A stretch of DNA of 64,000 nucleotides from Neobacillus notoginsengisoli. GTDB lineage: Bacteria; Bacillota; Bacilli; Bacillales; Cytobacillaceae. Positions 1 through 8,995 of the stretch are shown here, one piece after another. A program made the translations under genes and the position numbers. The notes below the pieces were generated by a model that saw only the letters and a program-made list of their open reading frames with translations, did no database searches and had not been told where the DNA came from. Numbering within the stretch: the first letter of the stretch is position 1; every line of letters begins with the position of its first letter. The stretch spans positions 124,001 through 188,000 of the forward strand of contig NZ_QWEG01000007.1 of assembly GCF_003515685.1 (NCBI RefSeq). Reading direction: 5' to 3'.

Positions 1-1176
1 GTTATTACTTATAAGAAGCCACCCGCTCTGGCCGATGTCCAGCTCTTAAAAGCGCTTGGTTTTGAAACGAAAACGTTTGAACACCTGCCGATCGTTGTGG
101 TAAAGGGTAAAATTGCCGCGCTCGCCAGTCTTCTCTTTTCGTCGACTAACATTCTCTCAGTCTACGAAAATAAAGACCTTCAATACTTCCTGCGTGACAG
201 CCGCGAGCTGATTGGCGTCGAGTCGGTCTGGAACGACCTTGGGTATACTGGAAAAGGGGTCACAGTTGCCGTGATTGACAGCGGCATTGACGCCACCCAT
301 CAGGATTTGAAATACGGCGAAAAAGTTGTTCAAAATGTAAAGTTTGCAGTCGGGGATCTTTTCGGAAACAAGCCGATTTATCTTGAAAACCTTCCTAATA
401 CAGATACATCCTCCGGCCACGGCACCCATGTCGCCGGAACGATTGCCGGCAGCGGCAAAGCGAGTGGTGGCCTTTATAAAGGCGTTGCGCCTGATGCAAA
501 GCTCGTCGGCCTTGGGGTCGGTGAAGGAATTAATATTTTGTGGTCGCTCGAAGCTTTCGATTATGCGATTAAAAACAAGGACAAATACGGGATTGATGTG
601 ATCAGCAATAGCTGGGGGACAACCGGGGATTACTCTCCGAACGACCCGATCAACGTTGCTTCAAAGGCCGCGCACGATGCAGGGATGACGGTCGTTTTTG
701 CAGCCGGGAATGAAGGGCCTGGAGACAACACGCTCAATCCGTATTCCGCCGCTCCTTGGGTCATCAGCGTTGCGGCCGGTACAAAGGATAAGCAGCTGGC
801 TGAATTTTCATCACGCGGTGTCGCGGGCGATGCCTTCCTGCACCCTGACATCACCGCGCCAGGCGTTGACATCGTCGCAACAAGGTCTTCCACCGGCCTT
901 GTCATGAATGTACTCGGCACTACAACCGATATTTCGTATATCGACCCTGAGCACCTGTTATTCTATACGACTTCAAGTGGCACAAGCATGGCGACGCCGC
1001 ATATTTCAGGGGTTGTGGCCTTAATGAAGGAAGCAAAGCCTAACCTGACGCCGGCCCAGGCACTCGATTATATGGTCCAGACCGCGGACCCGATGGCAGG
1101 CTACAAGTACCATGAAGTTGGCGCCGGATATGTGAATGCTTATAAGGCTGTGCAAAAAGCAGCCTCCTCGCAATAA
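1..1176 (+). CDS. Subtilisin-like serine protease (S8), 5' truncated by window
   Basis: The reading frame is open from base 1, so the start and any signal peptide lie upstream. The first ~80 residues look like the end of an inhibitor-type propeptide. The S8 catalytic triad is complete: Asp in AVIDSGIDATHQDL (codon at 277), His in SSGHGTHVAGTIAG, and Ser in GTSMATPH (codon at 985). The oxyanion Asn is in AAGNEGPG. In this family the enzyme is secreted and degrades extracellular protein; location is inferred because the N-terminus is missing. The gene ends just before a strong bidirectional terminator and converges on the queuosine genes. It is separate from the second subtilase at 30.4 kb, which it resembles only in the catalytic core. 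Confidence 0.93.
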   Translation, partial: VITYKKPPALADVQLLKALGFETKTFEHLPIVVVKGKIAALASLLFSSTNILSVYENKDLQYFLRDSRELIGVESVWNDLGYTGKGVTVAVIDSGIDATHQDLKYGEKVVQNVKFAVGDLFGNKPIYLENLPNTDTSSGHGTHVAGTIAGSGKASGGLYKGVAPDAKLVGLGVGEGINILWSLEAFDYAIKNKDKYGIDVISNSWGTTGDYSPNDPINVASKAAHDAGMTVVFAAGNEGPGDNTLNPYSAAPWVISVAAGTKDKQLAEFSSRGVAGDAFLHPDITAPGVDIVATRSSTGLVMNVLGTTTDISYIDPEHLLFYTTSSGTSMATPHISGVVALMKEAKPNLTPAQALDYMVQTADPMAGYKYHEVGAGYVNAYKAVQKAASSQ

Positions 1177-1180
1177 TGAA

Positions 1181-1217
1181 AAGAACTCCGCCACTTTTCA
1201 AATGGCGGAGTTCTTTT
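1181..1217. terminator. Bidirectional intrinsic terminator
   Basis: Perfect 13-bp inverted repeat, 1181-1193 with 1203-1215, 9-base loop, followed by T-rich sequence on the + strand and preceded by A-rich sequence for the - strand. It lies between convergent genes, the subtilase and the queuosine transporter. Confidence 0.88.
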
Positions 1218-1221
1218 AACG

Positions 1222-1866
1222 CTATTTAATTACTAATGCTCCATTTTCGGCAGCGCCTTCCACTTCTCTTTTCCTAATTAAATGGACCATCAAGTAGACA
1301 AGAGGCGTCGTGGCAATCGCTGCAAAAAACTTAAACGTATATTGGGTAACAATCATGATTCCCAATACGGGAGTCGGCACGATGCCGTAAAAGGCAATCC
1401 CGATGAAAATCGCCGTATCAACAAGCTGGCTAAGCATTGTGGAAGCATTGTTACGGAGCCAAAGCTTTTTTTGCCCGTGCCGGCGCTTTAAGTTATTGAA
1501 AACAAGGACATCAAGGTTCACGCTGACAAAATAGGAAATCAGGCTCGCGATAATGACCCTGAAGCTTCCACCCAAAATCGTTTCAAACGATTGCTGGCCG
1601 GAAAATACAGGTGCGGAAGGCAAGGCGATGGCGGCTGAAATGAAAACCAAGGCAAAGACTTGGGTAATCAATCCAGCACGGACCGTCCTTTGGGCATGTT
1701 TCTTCCCATATACCTCGACAATTACATCAATAATCGGGTAGGTAAAAATATAAATAATAACCGCGGCGGGCAAAATGACAAATGAGCCAATACTAAACAG
1801 CTTAACGGCTACGATATTTGCCAAGATCAACAGCCCGACGAAGGCTCCATTCAAATATAAAATCAT
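1222..1866 (-). CDS. Queuosine precursor transporter, YhhQ/QPTR (DUF165) family
   Basis: 214-residue integral membrane protein with about six hydrophobic segments and the family-like VEVYGKKHAQRTVRAG and VNLDVLVFNNLKRRHG regions. YhhQ/QPTR proteins import 7-deazaguanine precursors of queuosine (preQ0/preQ1). It starts with ATG 14 bases after queF with an SD of GGGAG, so the two genes share one mRNA behind the preQ1 riboswitch. That context fits salvage feeding the same pathway as QueF. The B. subtilis member is called ypdP. Substrate (preQ0, preQ1 or queuine) cannot be told from sequence. Confidence 0.88.
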   Translation of the reverse strand: MILYLNGAFVGLLILANIVAVKLFSIGSFVILPAAVIIYIFTYPIIDVIVEVYGKKHAQRTVRAGLITQVFALVFISAAIALPSAPVFSGQQSFETILGGSFRVIIASLISYFVSVNLDVLVFNNLKRRHGQKKLWLRNNASTMLSQLVDTAIFIGIAFYGIVPTPVLGIMIVTQYTFKFFAAIATTPLVYLMVHLIRKREVEGAAENGALVIK

Positions 1867-1880
1867 CGTCCTTCTCCCTC

Positions 1881-2381
1881 TTAGCGGTTATCTACTTTTT
1901 CAGGGTACATATCATGGTTCATCAGGCGGAAGTTGGCCATTTCCTCATACTTCGTGCCAAGCTTCCCATAGTTGCACCATGGATCGATGGAAATACCGCC
2001 CCTCGGCGTAAATTTGCCCCAAACTTCAATGTATCTTGGATCAAGCAGTTTAATCAGATCATTCATAATGATATTGACGCAGTCTTCATGGAAATCGCCG
2101 TGGTTCCGAAAGCTGAAAAGATACAGCTTTAACGATTTGCTTTCAACGATTTTCTTATTTGGAATATACGAAATATACATCGTGGCAAAATCCGGCTGAT
2201 TCGTTATCGGGCAAAGACTCGTAAACTCTGGGCAGTTGAATTTAACGAAATAGTCCCTGTCAGAATGCAAGTTATCGACAGACTCCAAAACCTCCGGTGC
2301 ATATTTAAACGCATATTGGACCTTCTGATTCCCCAATAGCGTCAAATCCTTTAAACCTTCTTCTTGGCTTCGTCCAGACAT
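1881..2381 (-). CDS. queF: NADPH-dependent 7-cyano-7-deazaguanine (preQ0) reductase
   Basis: 166 residues, the normal length of unimodular QueF. It reduces the nitrile of preQ0 to the aminomethyl of preQ1 for tRNA queuosine. The nucleophilic Cys is in [13 protein letters not shown], the NADPH-binding ESKSLK motif is present, and [11 protein letters not shown] and SIDPWCNYG are as expected. Start ATG at 2381 follows an SD of AAGGGGG that is itself buried in a 15-bp hairpin. First gene of the queF-transporter operon, under a preQ1 riboswitch: classic feedback by the product. Confidence 0.97.
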   Translation of the reverse strand: MSGRSQEEGLKDLTLLGNQKVQYAFKYAPEVLESVDNLHSDRDYFVKFNCPEFTSLCPITNQPDFATMYISYIPNKKIVESKSLKLYLFSFRNHGDFHEDCVNIIMNDLIKLLDPRYIEVWGKFTPRGGISIDPWCNYGKLGTKYEEMANFRLMNHDMYPEKVDNR

Positions 2382-2384
2382 AAA

Positions 2385-2429
2385 AAAACCCCCTTGTAAA
2401 AGTTCCCGTACACGTTACAAGAGGGTTTT
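2385..2429 (-). terminator. Hairpin covering the queF ribosome binding site, also terminator-like
   Basis: A 15-bp inverted repeat (2385-2399 with 2415-2429; one G-T pair) lies directly before the queF start. The downstream arm contains the SD AAGGGGG and runs straight into seven T residues before ATG. It could both block translation and terminate transcription. It is the second hairpin after the preQ1 aptamer. Confidence 0.7.
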
Positions 2430-2465
2430 AGCCAATAACACTATTAAAAACAGAGGAATGACCAA

Positions 2466-2497
2466 TAAAAAAAGCCACGTCCGATAATGGACATGGC
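2466..2497 (-). terminator. preQ1 riboswitch expression-platform terminator
   Basis: Nine-base arms (2474-2482 and 2489-2497) with one G-T wobble and a 6-base loop, followed on the - strand by seven T residues. It sits just 3' of the preQ1 aptamer, as expected for a transcription attenuator. Confidence 0.82.
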
Positions 2498-2506
2498 AGA
2501 TTGTCA

Positions 2507-2550
2507 TTAATCCATAGTTTTTTAAAGAGGGTATCAGCTATGAACCTCTC
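2507..2550 (-). promoter_or_regulatory. preQ1-I riboswitch aptamer
   Basis: Read on the - strand: GAGAGGTTC, then TAGC, then ACCCTC and an A-rich tail AAAAAACTA. This is the compact preQ1 class I consensus (AGAGGTTC-TAGC-ACCCTC-AAAAAACTA pseudoknot). Located between a sigma-A promoter and queF, with a terminator hairpin immediately downstream. It should lower expression of queF and the transporter when preQ1 is plentiful. Confidence 0.95.
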
Positions 2551-2581
2551 CCGTTTGTACGGGTATTCAATTCCTTTTCAT

Positions 2582-2610
2582 ATATTACAGAAGCGGAATG
2601 AAAACGTCAA
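2582..2610 (-). promoter_or_regulatory. Sigma-A promoter of the queF operon
   Basis: On the - strand TTGACG (2610-2605), 17-base spacer, TAATAT (2587-2582). It places the transcript start about 25 bases before the preQ1 aptamer. Confidence 0.78.
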
Positions 2611-2637
2611 ATGAACTTTTTTGCAAAACCAACTCAA

Positions 2638-4518
2638 TTAGACCATTATTTTGCAAATATCATTCGTGAATTCGACTGGGTCCTGGATTGGCAGCCCTTC
2701 TATTAACAACGCCTGGTTGTAGAGCAGGTTTGTGTAGAGGGACAGCTTGTCCTTATCCTTTTCAAAAGCGTCCTTCAGCGACTGGAAAACTTCATGGTTC
2801 GGGTTGATTTCAAGGATTTTCTCAGCCTTGACGTCCTGGCTGTTTGGCATCTGGCGGAGGACTTTTTCCATTTCAATCGTCAGGTCGCCCTCGCTTGCAA
2901 GGCAGACTGGATGGGATTTCAGGCGTTTCGAAACCCTGATATCCTTCACCTTGCCGGAAAGGACTTCCTTCATTGCATCAAACAATTCTTTATTTTCCTT
3001 CGCTTCTGTTTCGGCTTCCTTTTTTTCCTCTTCCGATTCAATGCCAAGGTCGCCGCTCGCGATTGACTTGAATTCCTTCTCTTTATAATTCATGAGCATC
3101 CGGATGGCGAACTCATCGATATCCTCGGTAAAGTAAAGGATTTCATACCCCTTATCGGAAACGAGTTCTGCCTGCGGAAGCTTTTCAAGGCGCTCAACCG
3201 ATTCGCCCGCGGCATAGTATATATACTTCTGGTCTTCCGGCATCCTTGAAACATATTCATCGAGCGTGACAAGTTTTTTCTCTTTTGAAGAATAGAACAT
3301 CATTAGGTCCTGAAGCTCTTCTTTATTCGCGCCGAAATCGCTGTAAACGCCATATTTCAGTTGGCGGCCGAATGATTGATAGAACTTTTCATAGTTCTCG
3401 CGGTCATTCTTTAAGAGAAATTGCAGCTCGCTCTTGATTTTTTTGCTAATGTTCTTGGCAATCAGCTTCAGCTGGCGGTCATGCTGCAGCATTTCCCTTG
3501 AGATGTTCAGTGAAAGGTCCTCGGAATCAACCATCCCTTTTACAAAACTAAAGTGGTCCGGCAGCAGGTCCGCGCATTTGTTCATAATCAAGACGCCATT
3601 CGAATAAAGCTCAAGGCCCTTCTCAAATTCCTTCGAATAGTAATCGAACGGAATGTTTTCCGGAATGAACAAAATCGCATTGTACCTGACCGCGCCATCG
3701 ACACTCGTATGGATATGCTTCAACGGCTTGTCGAATCCGTAATGCTTCTCATGATAAAAGTTCGTATAATCCTCGTCTGTCAGCTCGTTCTTATTTTTGC
3801 GCCAAATCGGAACCATGCTGTTGACCGTCTGTTCTTCAACAACTGTTTCCCATTCGTCCTCGCTGCCCTCTTTCTTCCGGCTCGTGCTGACATCCATCTT
3901 AATCGGGTAGCGAATGAAGTCGGAGTATTTTTTGACAATCGACTTCAAGCTATATTCCTCGAGGAACTCGTCGTAGTTCTCTTCCTCTGTGTTTTCTTTG
4001 ATTTTCAAAATAATTTCCGTACCGACCGAATCCTTTTCAACAGGCTCAATCGTATAGCCTTCCGCACCGGTGGACTCCCACTTGTACGCTTCGTCGCTGC
4101 CAAGCGCGCGGCTAATGACGGTTACGACATCAGCAACCATGAACGCGGCATAGAAGCCAACGCCGAACTGGCCGATAATGTCATGGCCATCTTTCAACTC
4201 AGTTTCCTTTTTGAAAGCAAGCGAACCACTCTTCGCAATCGTACCGAGATTCGATTCCAGCTCGTCCCTCGTCATTCCGATTCCAGTATCGATGACTTTT
4301 AGGGTCCGATTTTCTTTATCGGAAACAATCTTTATGTAGTAACTATCCTTGTCAAAAACAAGCGAATCATCGGTCAGCGCTTTGTAATAAATTTTATCAA
4401 TCGCGTCGCTGGAGTTGGAGATCAGCTCCCGCAAAAACACTTCCCGTTTTGTGTAAATCGAGTTGATCATCATCTCCAACAGCCGCTTCGACTCGGCCTG
4501 GAATTGCTTCTTTTCCAT
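2638..4518 (-). CDS. htpG: Molecular chaperone HtpG (bacterial Hsp90)
   Basis: 626 residues, full length. GHKL ATPase domain at the N-terminus: [12 protein letters not shown] (near residue 30), [11 protein letters not shown] (near 80), [12 protein letters not shown] (near 117), then the middle domain and the C-terminal dimerisation domain. Cytosolic ATP-dependent chaperone. ATG at 4518 with a GGAG-type SD. Monocistronic. Its promoter carries a perfect CIRCE operator, so heat induction through HrcA is predicted. This differs from B. subtilis, where htpG is outside the HrcA regulon. Confidence 0.98.
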   Translation of the reverse strand: MEKKQFQAESKRLLEMMINSIYTKREVFLRELISNSSDAIDKIYYKALTDDSLVFDKDSYYIKIVSDKENRTLKVIDTGIGMTRDELESNLGTIAKSGSLAFKKETELKDGHDIIGQFGVGFYAAFMVADVVTVISRALGSDEAYKWESTGAEGYTIEPVEKDSVGTEIILKIKENTEEENYDEFLEEYSLKSIVKKYSDFIRYPIKMDVSTSRKKEGSEDEWETVVEEQTVNSMVPIWRKNKNELTDEDYTNFYHEKHYGFDKPLKHIHTSVDGAVRYNAILFIPENIPFDYYSKEFEKGLELYSNGVLIMNKCADLLPDHFSFVKGMVDSEDLSLNISREMLQHDRQLKLIAKNISKKIKSELQFLLKNDRENYEKFYQSFGRQLKYGVYSDFGANKEELQDLMMFYSSKEKKLVTLDEYVSRMPEDQKYIYYAAGESVERLEKLPQAELVSDKGYEILYFTEDIDEFAIRMLMNYKEKEFKSIASGDLGIESEEEKKEAETEAKENKELFDAMKEVLSGKVKDIRVSKRLKSHPVCLASEGDLTIEMEKVLRQMPNSQDVKAEKILEINPNHEVFQSLKDAFEKDKDKLSLYTNLLYNQALLIEGLPIQDPVEFTNDICKIMV

Positions 4519-4555
4519 GGATCTATCTCCTCTCTTTCACGTGTACAAGTTCATT

Positions 4556-4582
4556 TTAGCACTCTTGTTTCGAGAGTGCTAA
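4556..4582. promoter_or_regulatory. CIRCE operator (HrcA binding site)
   Basis: Exact match to the consensus TTAGCACTC-N9-GAGTGCTAA, arms 4556-4564 and 4574-4582. It begins ~10 bases after the -10 box of the htpG promoter and so overlaps the transcription start. Confidence 0.97.
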
Positions 4583-4592
4583 TCCCACTATT

Positions 4593-4622
4593 TATTTACC
4601 ATATTCATTTTGGTGATGTCAA
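4593..4622 (-). promoter_or_regulatory. Sigma-A promoter of htpG
   Basis: - strand TTGACA (4622-4617), 18-base spacer, TAAATA (4598-4593), directly upstream of the CIRCE element. Confidence 0.75.
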
Positions 4623-4639
4623 TATTTCTCTTTTTACGG

Positions 4640-4745
4640 CATGGCTGCAGGTTGATTTTGGAAAAGGTATTGGCGAGTTTAAAACCGATTTTTCCTTCCT
4701 AAACTCACCAAGAACTTCCATTGGCGAACTTATAACCGATCCCCG
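4640..4745. repeat. Short degenerate repeat between htpG and the TauE gene
   Basis: Two related blocks, TTGGCGAGTTTAAAACCGAT (from about 4669) and TTGGCGAACTTATAACCGAT (from about 4721), about 52 bases apart. No convincing gene lies here. The TTGGCG...AACCGAT wording resembles the half-units of the array at 47.0 kb and may be a remnant of the same repeat family. Confidence 0.5.
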
Positions 4746-4758
4746 GTTGTCCTAGAGC

Positions 4759-5490
4759 CTAACTCATCTTACCAACTACTTGAATAATGAGGACAATCGT
4801 TGCAGCGCCCAAAATAGGCTTCACATAAAGGGGATTTAGTTTCTCAGCAATCCGGACCCCAAGCTGCGCACCGGTTACGGAACCAGCCATCAGCGCAAAT
4901 GTCATTGGCCAAATGATTTTTCCGGTGGAAATATACATCGCGGCAGCGCCAATGCAGCTTGAGAAAGTAGCAAACCGCACCAAGCCGACAGCCTTGACAT
5001 ACGAGATGTTTAAATAGCCGAGCAGGTAAAACATAAGCGTTCCCTGCCCCGGCCCAAAGAGCCCATCGTATATCCCTATGCCATAAAGCCCCGGAACACT
5101 CACTTTATTCATCTTTAATGGTTCATTACCGGAATAACCCCGTTTGCTTAGAAAAGATGCCAGAAAGGCAAAAATGAGAAAAATTAGGGCAACGATATTC
5201 ATATTTTCCGAAGATATTTTAGAGGCAATGAATCCGCCGCTCATTCCGCCTGCAAGACTGACGGGAATGATCCAGTAAGATTCTTTGATTGATATTTGTT
5301 TATTTCGATAAAGATAATAGAAGCTTGAGAGTGAACTGACAGTATTTGAAACTTTGTTGGCACCAATCGCCGAATGGACCGGCATGCCAAGGAGGAGCAT
5401 TGCCGGAAGATTTACTATCCCCCCGCCTCCAATGAGTGTGCCGATAGCGGTTGCACATATCCCTATAAAAAAAAGAGCAATATACTCCAA
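4759..5490 (-). CDS. TauE/SafE family membrane exporter (sulfite/organosulfur type)
   Basis: About 243 residues, around eight hydrophobic segments. GTLIGGGGIVNLPAML at the N-terminus and the internally repeated GIGIYDGLFGPGQGTL are typical of TauE/SafE (former DUF81) proteins, which move sulfite, sulfoacetate or other small anions across the membrane. The start is ambiguous: GTG at 5499 lies inside the SD, so I prefer TTG at 5490, 8 bases after GGAGG. Single gene with no informative neighbour. Substrate not assignable. Confidence 0.88.
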   Translation of the reverse strand: MEYIALFFIGICATAIGTLIGGGGIVNLPAMLLLGMPVHSAIGANKVSNTVSSLSSFYYLYRNKQISIKESYWIIPVSLAGGMSGGFIASKISSENMNIVALIFLIFAFLASFLSKRGYSGNEPLKMNKVSVPGLYGIGIYDGLFGPGQGTLMFYLLGYLNISYVKAVGLVRFATFSSCIGAAAMYISTGKIIWPMTFALMAGSVTGAQLGVRIAEKLNPLYVKPILGAATIVLIIQVVGKMS

Positions 5491-5681
5491 AATAGCCACC
5501 TCCCTCTTACAGTATAAGCGGGTTAATGGCTATATGTAATTTTATGTTATTTATAAAAATTGATAAGAAAATCTTATACCTTAACAAAGGTGGGGCAATA
5601 TCCTCAAACCCGTTCCATTATCCAGGCGATATTGAAATGGATTTGCACCTTCTTCCAAAACTCAATCCATTAACCCCAAAC

Positions 5682-5728
5682 AAAAAAGCCCGCCCCGGCA
5701 TGCCAGAAAGCGCACCGGGAACAGGCTT
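5682..5728 (-). terminator. Terminator of the NCS2 purine permease gene
   Basis: - strand hairpin with arms AAGCC/GGCTT and CCCGG/CCGGG followed by TTTTTTG; it begins at the permease stop codon. Confidence 0.75.
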
Positions 5729-7013
5729 ATGAAAAGAAATATAATTGAACAACAAACAGCAATCCAAACGCGTAAATCAACGGATGCACATTTTTCCCTT
5801 TACCGCTTACGAGCTTGATAATCGGGTACGTAATGAAACCGAGTGCGATGCCGGTTGCGATGCTTGACGTCAGCGGCATGGAAAGAATAATGATGAAGGC
5901 AGGGAACGCGTCATCGAGTTCACGCCAATTAATTTTTGCCAGTCCCTCCATCATGTAACAGCCGACAATGATCAAAGCCGGAGCCGTGATCGCAGGCAGC
6001 GAGGCTATCGCTAATACGAGCGGCGAGAAGAACAATGCAGCCAGCATGAGGCCCGCAGTCGTCAACGTTGTCAGCCCGGTACGGCCCCCCTCGGCCACGC
6101 CGGTCGTCGACTCAATATAGGCAGTTGCCGGGCTCGTTCCAAGCGCCGCACCGACCGTAGTGGCGACCGCATCGGCGGTAAAAGCCGCATTTGCCCGCGG
6201 CAGCTTCCCGTCCTTCATTAATCCTGCCTGCTCGGTTACTCCGATGAGCGTTCCGGTCGTATCAAAAATCGTCACGAGCAGGAAAGCGAAAACAACTGTA
6301 AATAATCCATGGGAAAATACCCCGGCAATATCCATATCAAAGAAAACAAGCGCCGGCGGAGCCGAAACAACTCCATTCAGCTTCAGCAGTCCCGTGAAAT
6401 AGCCAATAACCGCGGTTACCATCATCCCAAAGAACAAGGCACCCTTCACTTTGCGCACAAGAAGGATCAACGTGATGAACAATCCGGCAATCGCCAGTAA
6501 GGTTCCCGGCTGATGCAAGTTGCCGATTGAAACCATTGTTTCCTTATTAGGAGCGACAATTCCCGCCATTTTTAATCCAATGAATGCAATAAACAGGCCA
6601 ATGCCCGAAGTAATCGCATGCTTTAGCGATTCCGGAATCGATTCAATTACCATTTCGCGCAACTTTGTCAGTGAAAGCAGCACGAACAAGACCCCTGCGA
6701 GAAAAACGGTTCCGAAAACAATTTGGTAGCTGACTCCCTGTGTTGCGACAACGCTGGCAAAATAGGCATTCAGCCCCATGCCCGGTGCGATGGCGACAGG
6801 GTAATTGGCGAACAAGGCCATGATTACCGTCCCGGTGACAGCGGCAATAATTGTTGCCGTAAAGACCTGGTTAAACGGTACTCCCGCAGATGAGAGAATG
6901 GCCGGGTTCACCACAATGATATAAGCCATCGCCATGAACGTCGTCAGACCTGCGAGGACTTCTGTTTTTACATTTGTATTTAGTTCACTTAACTTGAAAA
7001 GGCGCTCTACCAT
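5727..7013 (-). CDS. pbuG: NCS2 (AzgA-like) guanine/hypoxanthine permease
   Basis: 428 residues with about 12-14 membrane segments. VAIAPGMGLNAYFA, GTSPATAYIESTTGVAEGGRTG and FDTTGTLIGV are signatures of the AzgA subfamily (PbuG/PbuO), proton-coupled importers of guanine and hypoxanthine. SD GGAGGG six bases before ATG. The promoter carries a PurR-box-like sequence over the -10 region. I searched the leader for a guanine riboswitch and found none, so regulation looks more like B. subtilis pbuO than pbuG. The symbol denotes the family; pbuO is equally possible. Confidence 0.9.
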   Translation of the reverse strand: MVERLFKLSELNTNVKTEVLAGLTTFMAMAYIIVVNPAILSSAGVPFNQVFTATIIAAVTGTVIMALFANYPVAIAPGMGLNAYFASVVATQGVSYQIVFGTVFLAGVLFVLLSLTKLREMVIESIPESLKHAITSGIGLFIAFIGLKMAGIVAPNKETMVSIGNLHQPGTLLAIAGLFITLILLVRKVKGALFFGMMVTAVIGYFTGLLKLNGVVSAPPALVFFDMDIAGVFSHGLFTVVFAFLLVTIFDTTGTLIGVTEQAGLMKDGKLPRANAAFTADAVATTVGAALGTSPATAYIESTTGVAEGGRTGLTTLTTAGLMLAALFFSPLVLAIASLPAITAPALIIVGCYMMEGLAKINWRELDDAFPAFIIILSMPLTSSIATGIALGFITYPIIKLVSGKGKNVHPLIYAFGLLFVVQLYFFS

Positions 7014-7085
7014 GATGCCCTCCTATAAAATAAAATTCCCATCGTAAAAATGGGCATAATAAGTACTTTATTCGAACCAAATGTA

Positions 7086-7114
7086 ATAATAACCGAATAT
7101 TAAACCATAGTCAA
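7086..7114 (-). promoter_or_regulatory. Promoter with PurR-box-like operator for the purine permease
   Basis: - strand TTGACT (7114-7109), 17-base spacer, TATTAT (7091-7086). On the + strand 7089-7101 reads ATAACCGAATATT, one mismatch from the PurR box AWWWCCGAACWWT, and it overlaps the -10. A clear second, oppositely oriented box was not found, so PurR control is tentative. The rest of 7115-7298 shows nothing beyond the weak promoter of the next gene. Confidence 0.6.
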
Positions 7115-7298
7115 TATCAATTGTTCGTGTTTATGTTTTCGTTTCCTCTTTCGCTCTAGCAAAACTATTGTTAATCCTACTATTGGCGAATAGATATAAA
7201 CCTTCTATAGATCTCCTCCGAAACCCAGCCCAATCTGGCAACAGGAAATTTTTTGCTATAGAATAATAGTTAACGAAGCTAAGGTGTGGTGATATGCT

Positions 7299-7994
7299 AT
7301 GTTTTCTCTCCTTCTCGTAGAAGACGATGAAACATTGTTCAGCGAAATCAAAGACCGGTTAACGCAATGGTCCTACGATGTATATGGGATTCAAGATTTC
7401 GGCAATGTCCTCCACGAATTTATGGAGGTTAATCCAGACCTTGTCATCATTGATATCCAATTGCCTAAATTTGATGGATTTCATTGGTGCCGGCTGATCC
7501 GTTCCCACTCGAATGTTCCGATTTTATTCCTATCGTCCCGGGACCATCCTGCCGACATCGTCATGTCCATGCAGCTTGGGGCAGATGATTATATCCAGAA
7601 ACCATTCCATTTTGATGTACTGATTGCAAAAATCCAGGCCATTCTCCGCCGCATCCATAACTATACGGGCGACCAGCCGCCCGCCTTGAAAGGTTGGCGC
7701 GGGTCTATCGTGAATATTGAAAAAGGCACTGTAAGCAATGAATCGGGTTCTGTGGAATTGACCCGAAATGAGATTTTCATATTAAAGCTCCTTATTGAGC
7801 AAAAAAACAAAATTGTCAGCCGTGAAGAACTGATTAAAAGCCTTTGGGATGATGAACGTTTTGTCAGTGATAACACGCTGACTGTAAATATTAACCGCCT
7901 TAGAAAGAAGCTTGATGAAATAGGGCTTGGACAATACATTGAAACAAAGATTGGCCAGGGATACATAGCGCTGGAAGAGGGAATTCCGTTATGA
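7299..7994 (+). CDS. BceR-type OmpR-family response regulator
   Basis: 231 residues. Receiver domain with acidic pocket VEDDETLF, phosphoacceptor Asp in DLVIIDIQLPKFDG (near residue 53) and Lys in IQKPFHFD; then a winged helix (LTRNEIFILKLL, DNTLTVNINRLRKKL) binding DNA. Its kinase gene overlaps it by four bases (ATGA), and an ABC ATPase and large permease follow. This is the full Bce gene order, which senses and expels peptide antibiotics such as bacitracin. The regulator is expected to activate the transporter promoter at 9.0 kb. Confidence 0.93.
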   Translation: MFSLLLVEDDETLFSEIKDRLTQWSYDVYGIQDFGNVLHEFMEVNPDLVIIDIQLPKFDGFHWCRLIRSHSNVPILFLSSRDHPADIVMSMQLGADDYIQKPFHFDVLIAKIQAILRRIHNYTGDQPPALKGWRGSIVNIEKGTVSNESGSVELTRNEIFILKLLIEQKNKIVSREELIKSLWDDERFVSDNTLTVNINRLRKKLDEIGLGQYIETKIGQGYIALEEGIPL

Positions 7995-8995
7995 TGAAGG
8001 CCTTTTTCATTGAAAGGCGCAGCTGGATTGCCTTGTTCATCTTGCTTCAGGCGCTCTCTATTTTCATCGCCTATCTAGACCCAGTGATTCCTGTCAGACC
8101 GGTTCTTTATATTGTCTTTTTATCTTCAGGATTATTGATTCTGTTCCTGCTCTATCGCTATCAGCAGGAAACCCGTTTTTACAAAAGCCTTCGTGTTTGG
8201 GATTCAACCCTTGATAGAAATAGCCTTGCCGAGGCTGTAAGCCCTTTTGAAAAAATAATTGAAGAAAGCATTATTGCGCAGACGGAGAAGCTAAAGCAAG
8301 AAACTTCATTCAGTTTAAAGAAAGTTGATGAAGAGAAAGATGAACTTCTCTCGTGGATTCATGAAGTAAAGACTCCTTTGACCGCTATGCAACTGATCAT
8401 TGAGCGTCTTGAAGACCGGAACGCAAAGGCTAGCCTGCATTACGAATGGCTACGAATTCATTTGCTTCTGGACCAGCAGCTTCACCAAAAACGGCTGCCG
8501 TTCATGGAAAATGATCTTTTCATTGAAAACACCGATTTAAAAGCTGTTCTATTTTCGGAAATGAAAACTCTACAGTCTTGGTGCATGCAAAAAGGAATTG
8601 GTTTCGATGTAGACCTGAAGGTTACGACAGTTCTATCGGATACGAAATGGCTCGCTTTCATCATCAGGCAGCTTTTAACGAACGGCGTCAAATACAGTAA
8701 TTCAACTGATATTGAAATCCGTTCCTTCGAACGAAGCGGCCACGCCATCCTTGAAATCACAGATCATGGATGCGGCATCAGCGCGAGAGATTTGCCGCGT
8801 ATTTTTGAAAAAGGCTTCACCTCCACCATGAAACATTATGATAATAAAGCAACCGGCATGGGCCTTTACCTGGCAAAAAAAGCCGCCGGGCCATTGAATA
8901 TTACGATCGATGCCCGCTCAATGCCCGGGAAAGGGAGCACCTTTAGTTTAGTTTTTCCAACGAGGAATGACTTCACAAAGCTTGCAGGCATGTGA
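7991..8995 (+). CDS. BceS-type intramembrane-sensing histidine kinase
   Basis: 334 residues. Two closely spaced membrane helices at the N-terminus (about 12-32 and 38-58) with almost no external loop, the hallmark of intramembrane-sensing kinases that read transport flux through their partner ABC permease. Phosphoacceptor His in SWIHEVKTPLTAM, N-box in RQLLTNGVKYS, G-boxes ITDHGCGIS and ATGMGLYLAKK. Translationally coupled to the response regulator. The stop codon lies inside a perfect inverted repeat at 8989-9010. Confidence 0.93.
   Translation: MMKAFFIERRSWIALFILLQALSIFIAYLDPVIPVRPVLYIVFLSSGLLILFLLYRYQQETRFYKSLRVWDSTLDRNSLAEAVSPFEKIIEESIIAQTEKLKQETSFSLKKVDEEKDELLSWIHEVKTPLTAMQLIIERLEDRNAKASLHYEWLRIHLLLDQQLHQKRLPFMENDLFIENTDLKAVLFSEMKTLQSWCMQKGIGFDVDLKVTTVLSDTKWLAFIIRQLLTNGVKYSNSTDIEIRSFERSGHAILEITDHGCGISARDLPRIFEKGFTSTMKHYDNKATGMGLYLAKKAAGPLNITIDARSMPGKGSTFSLVFPTRNDFTKLAGM

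Noticed and set aside
3553-4302. A 249-codon + strand frame inside htpG
   Set aside because: Antisense shadow of a strongly conserved gene; no SD, no recognisable protein features. Many other opposite-strand frames in long genes were dropped for the same reason.
7014-7298. Guanine riboswitch upstream of the purine permease
   Set aside because: The conserved purine aptamer core could not be found on the - strand; only a PurR-box-like site is visible.
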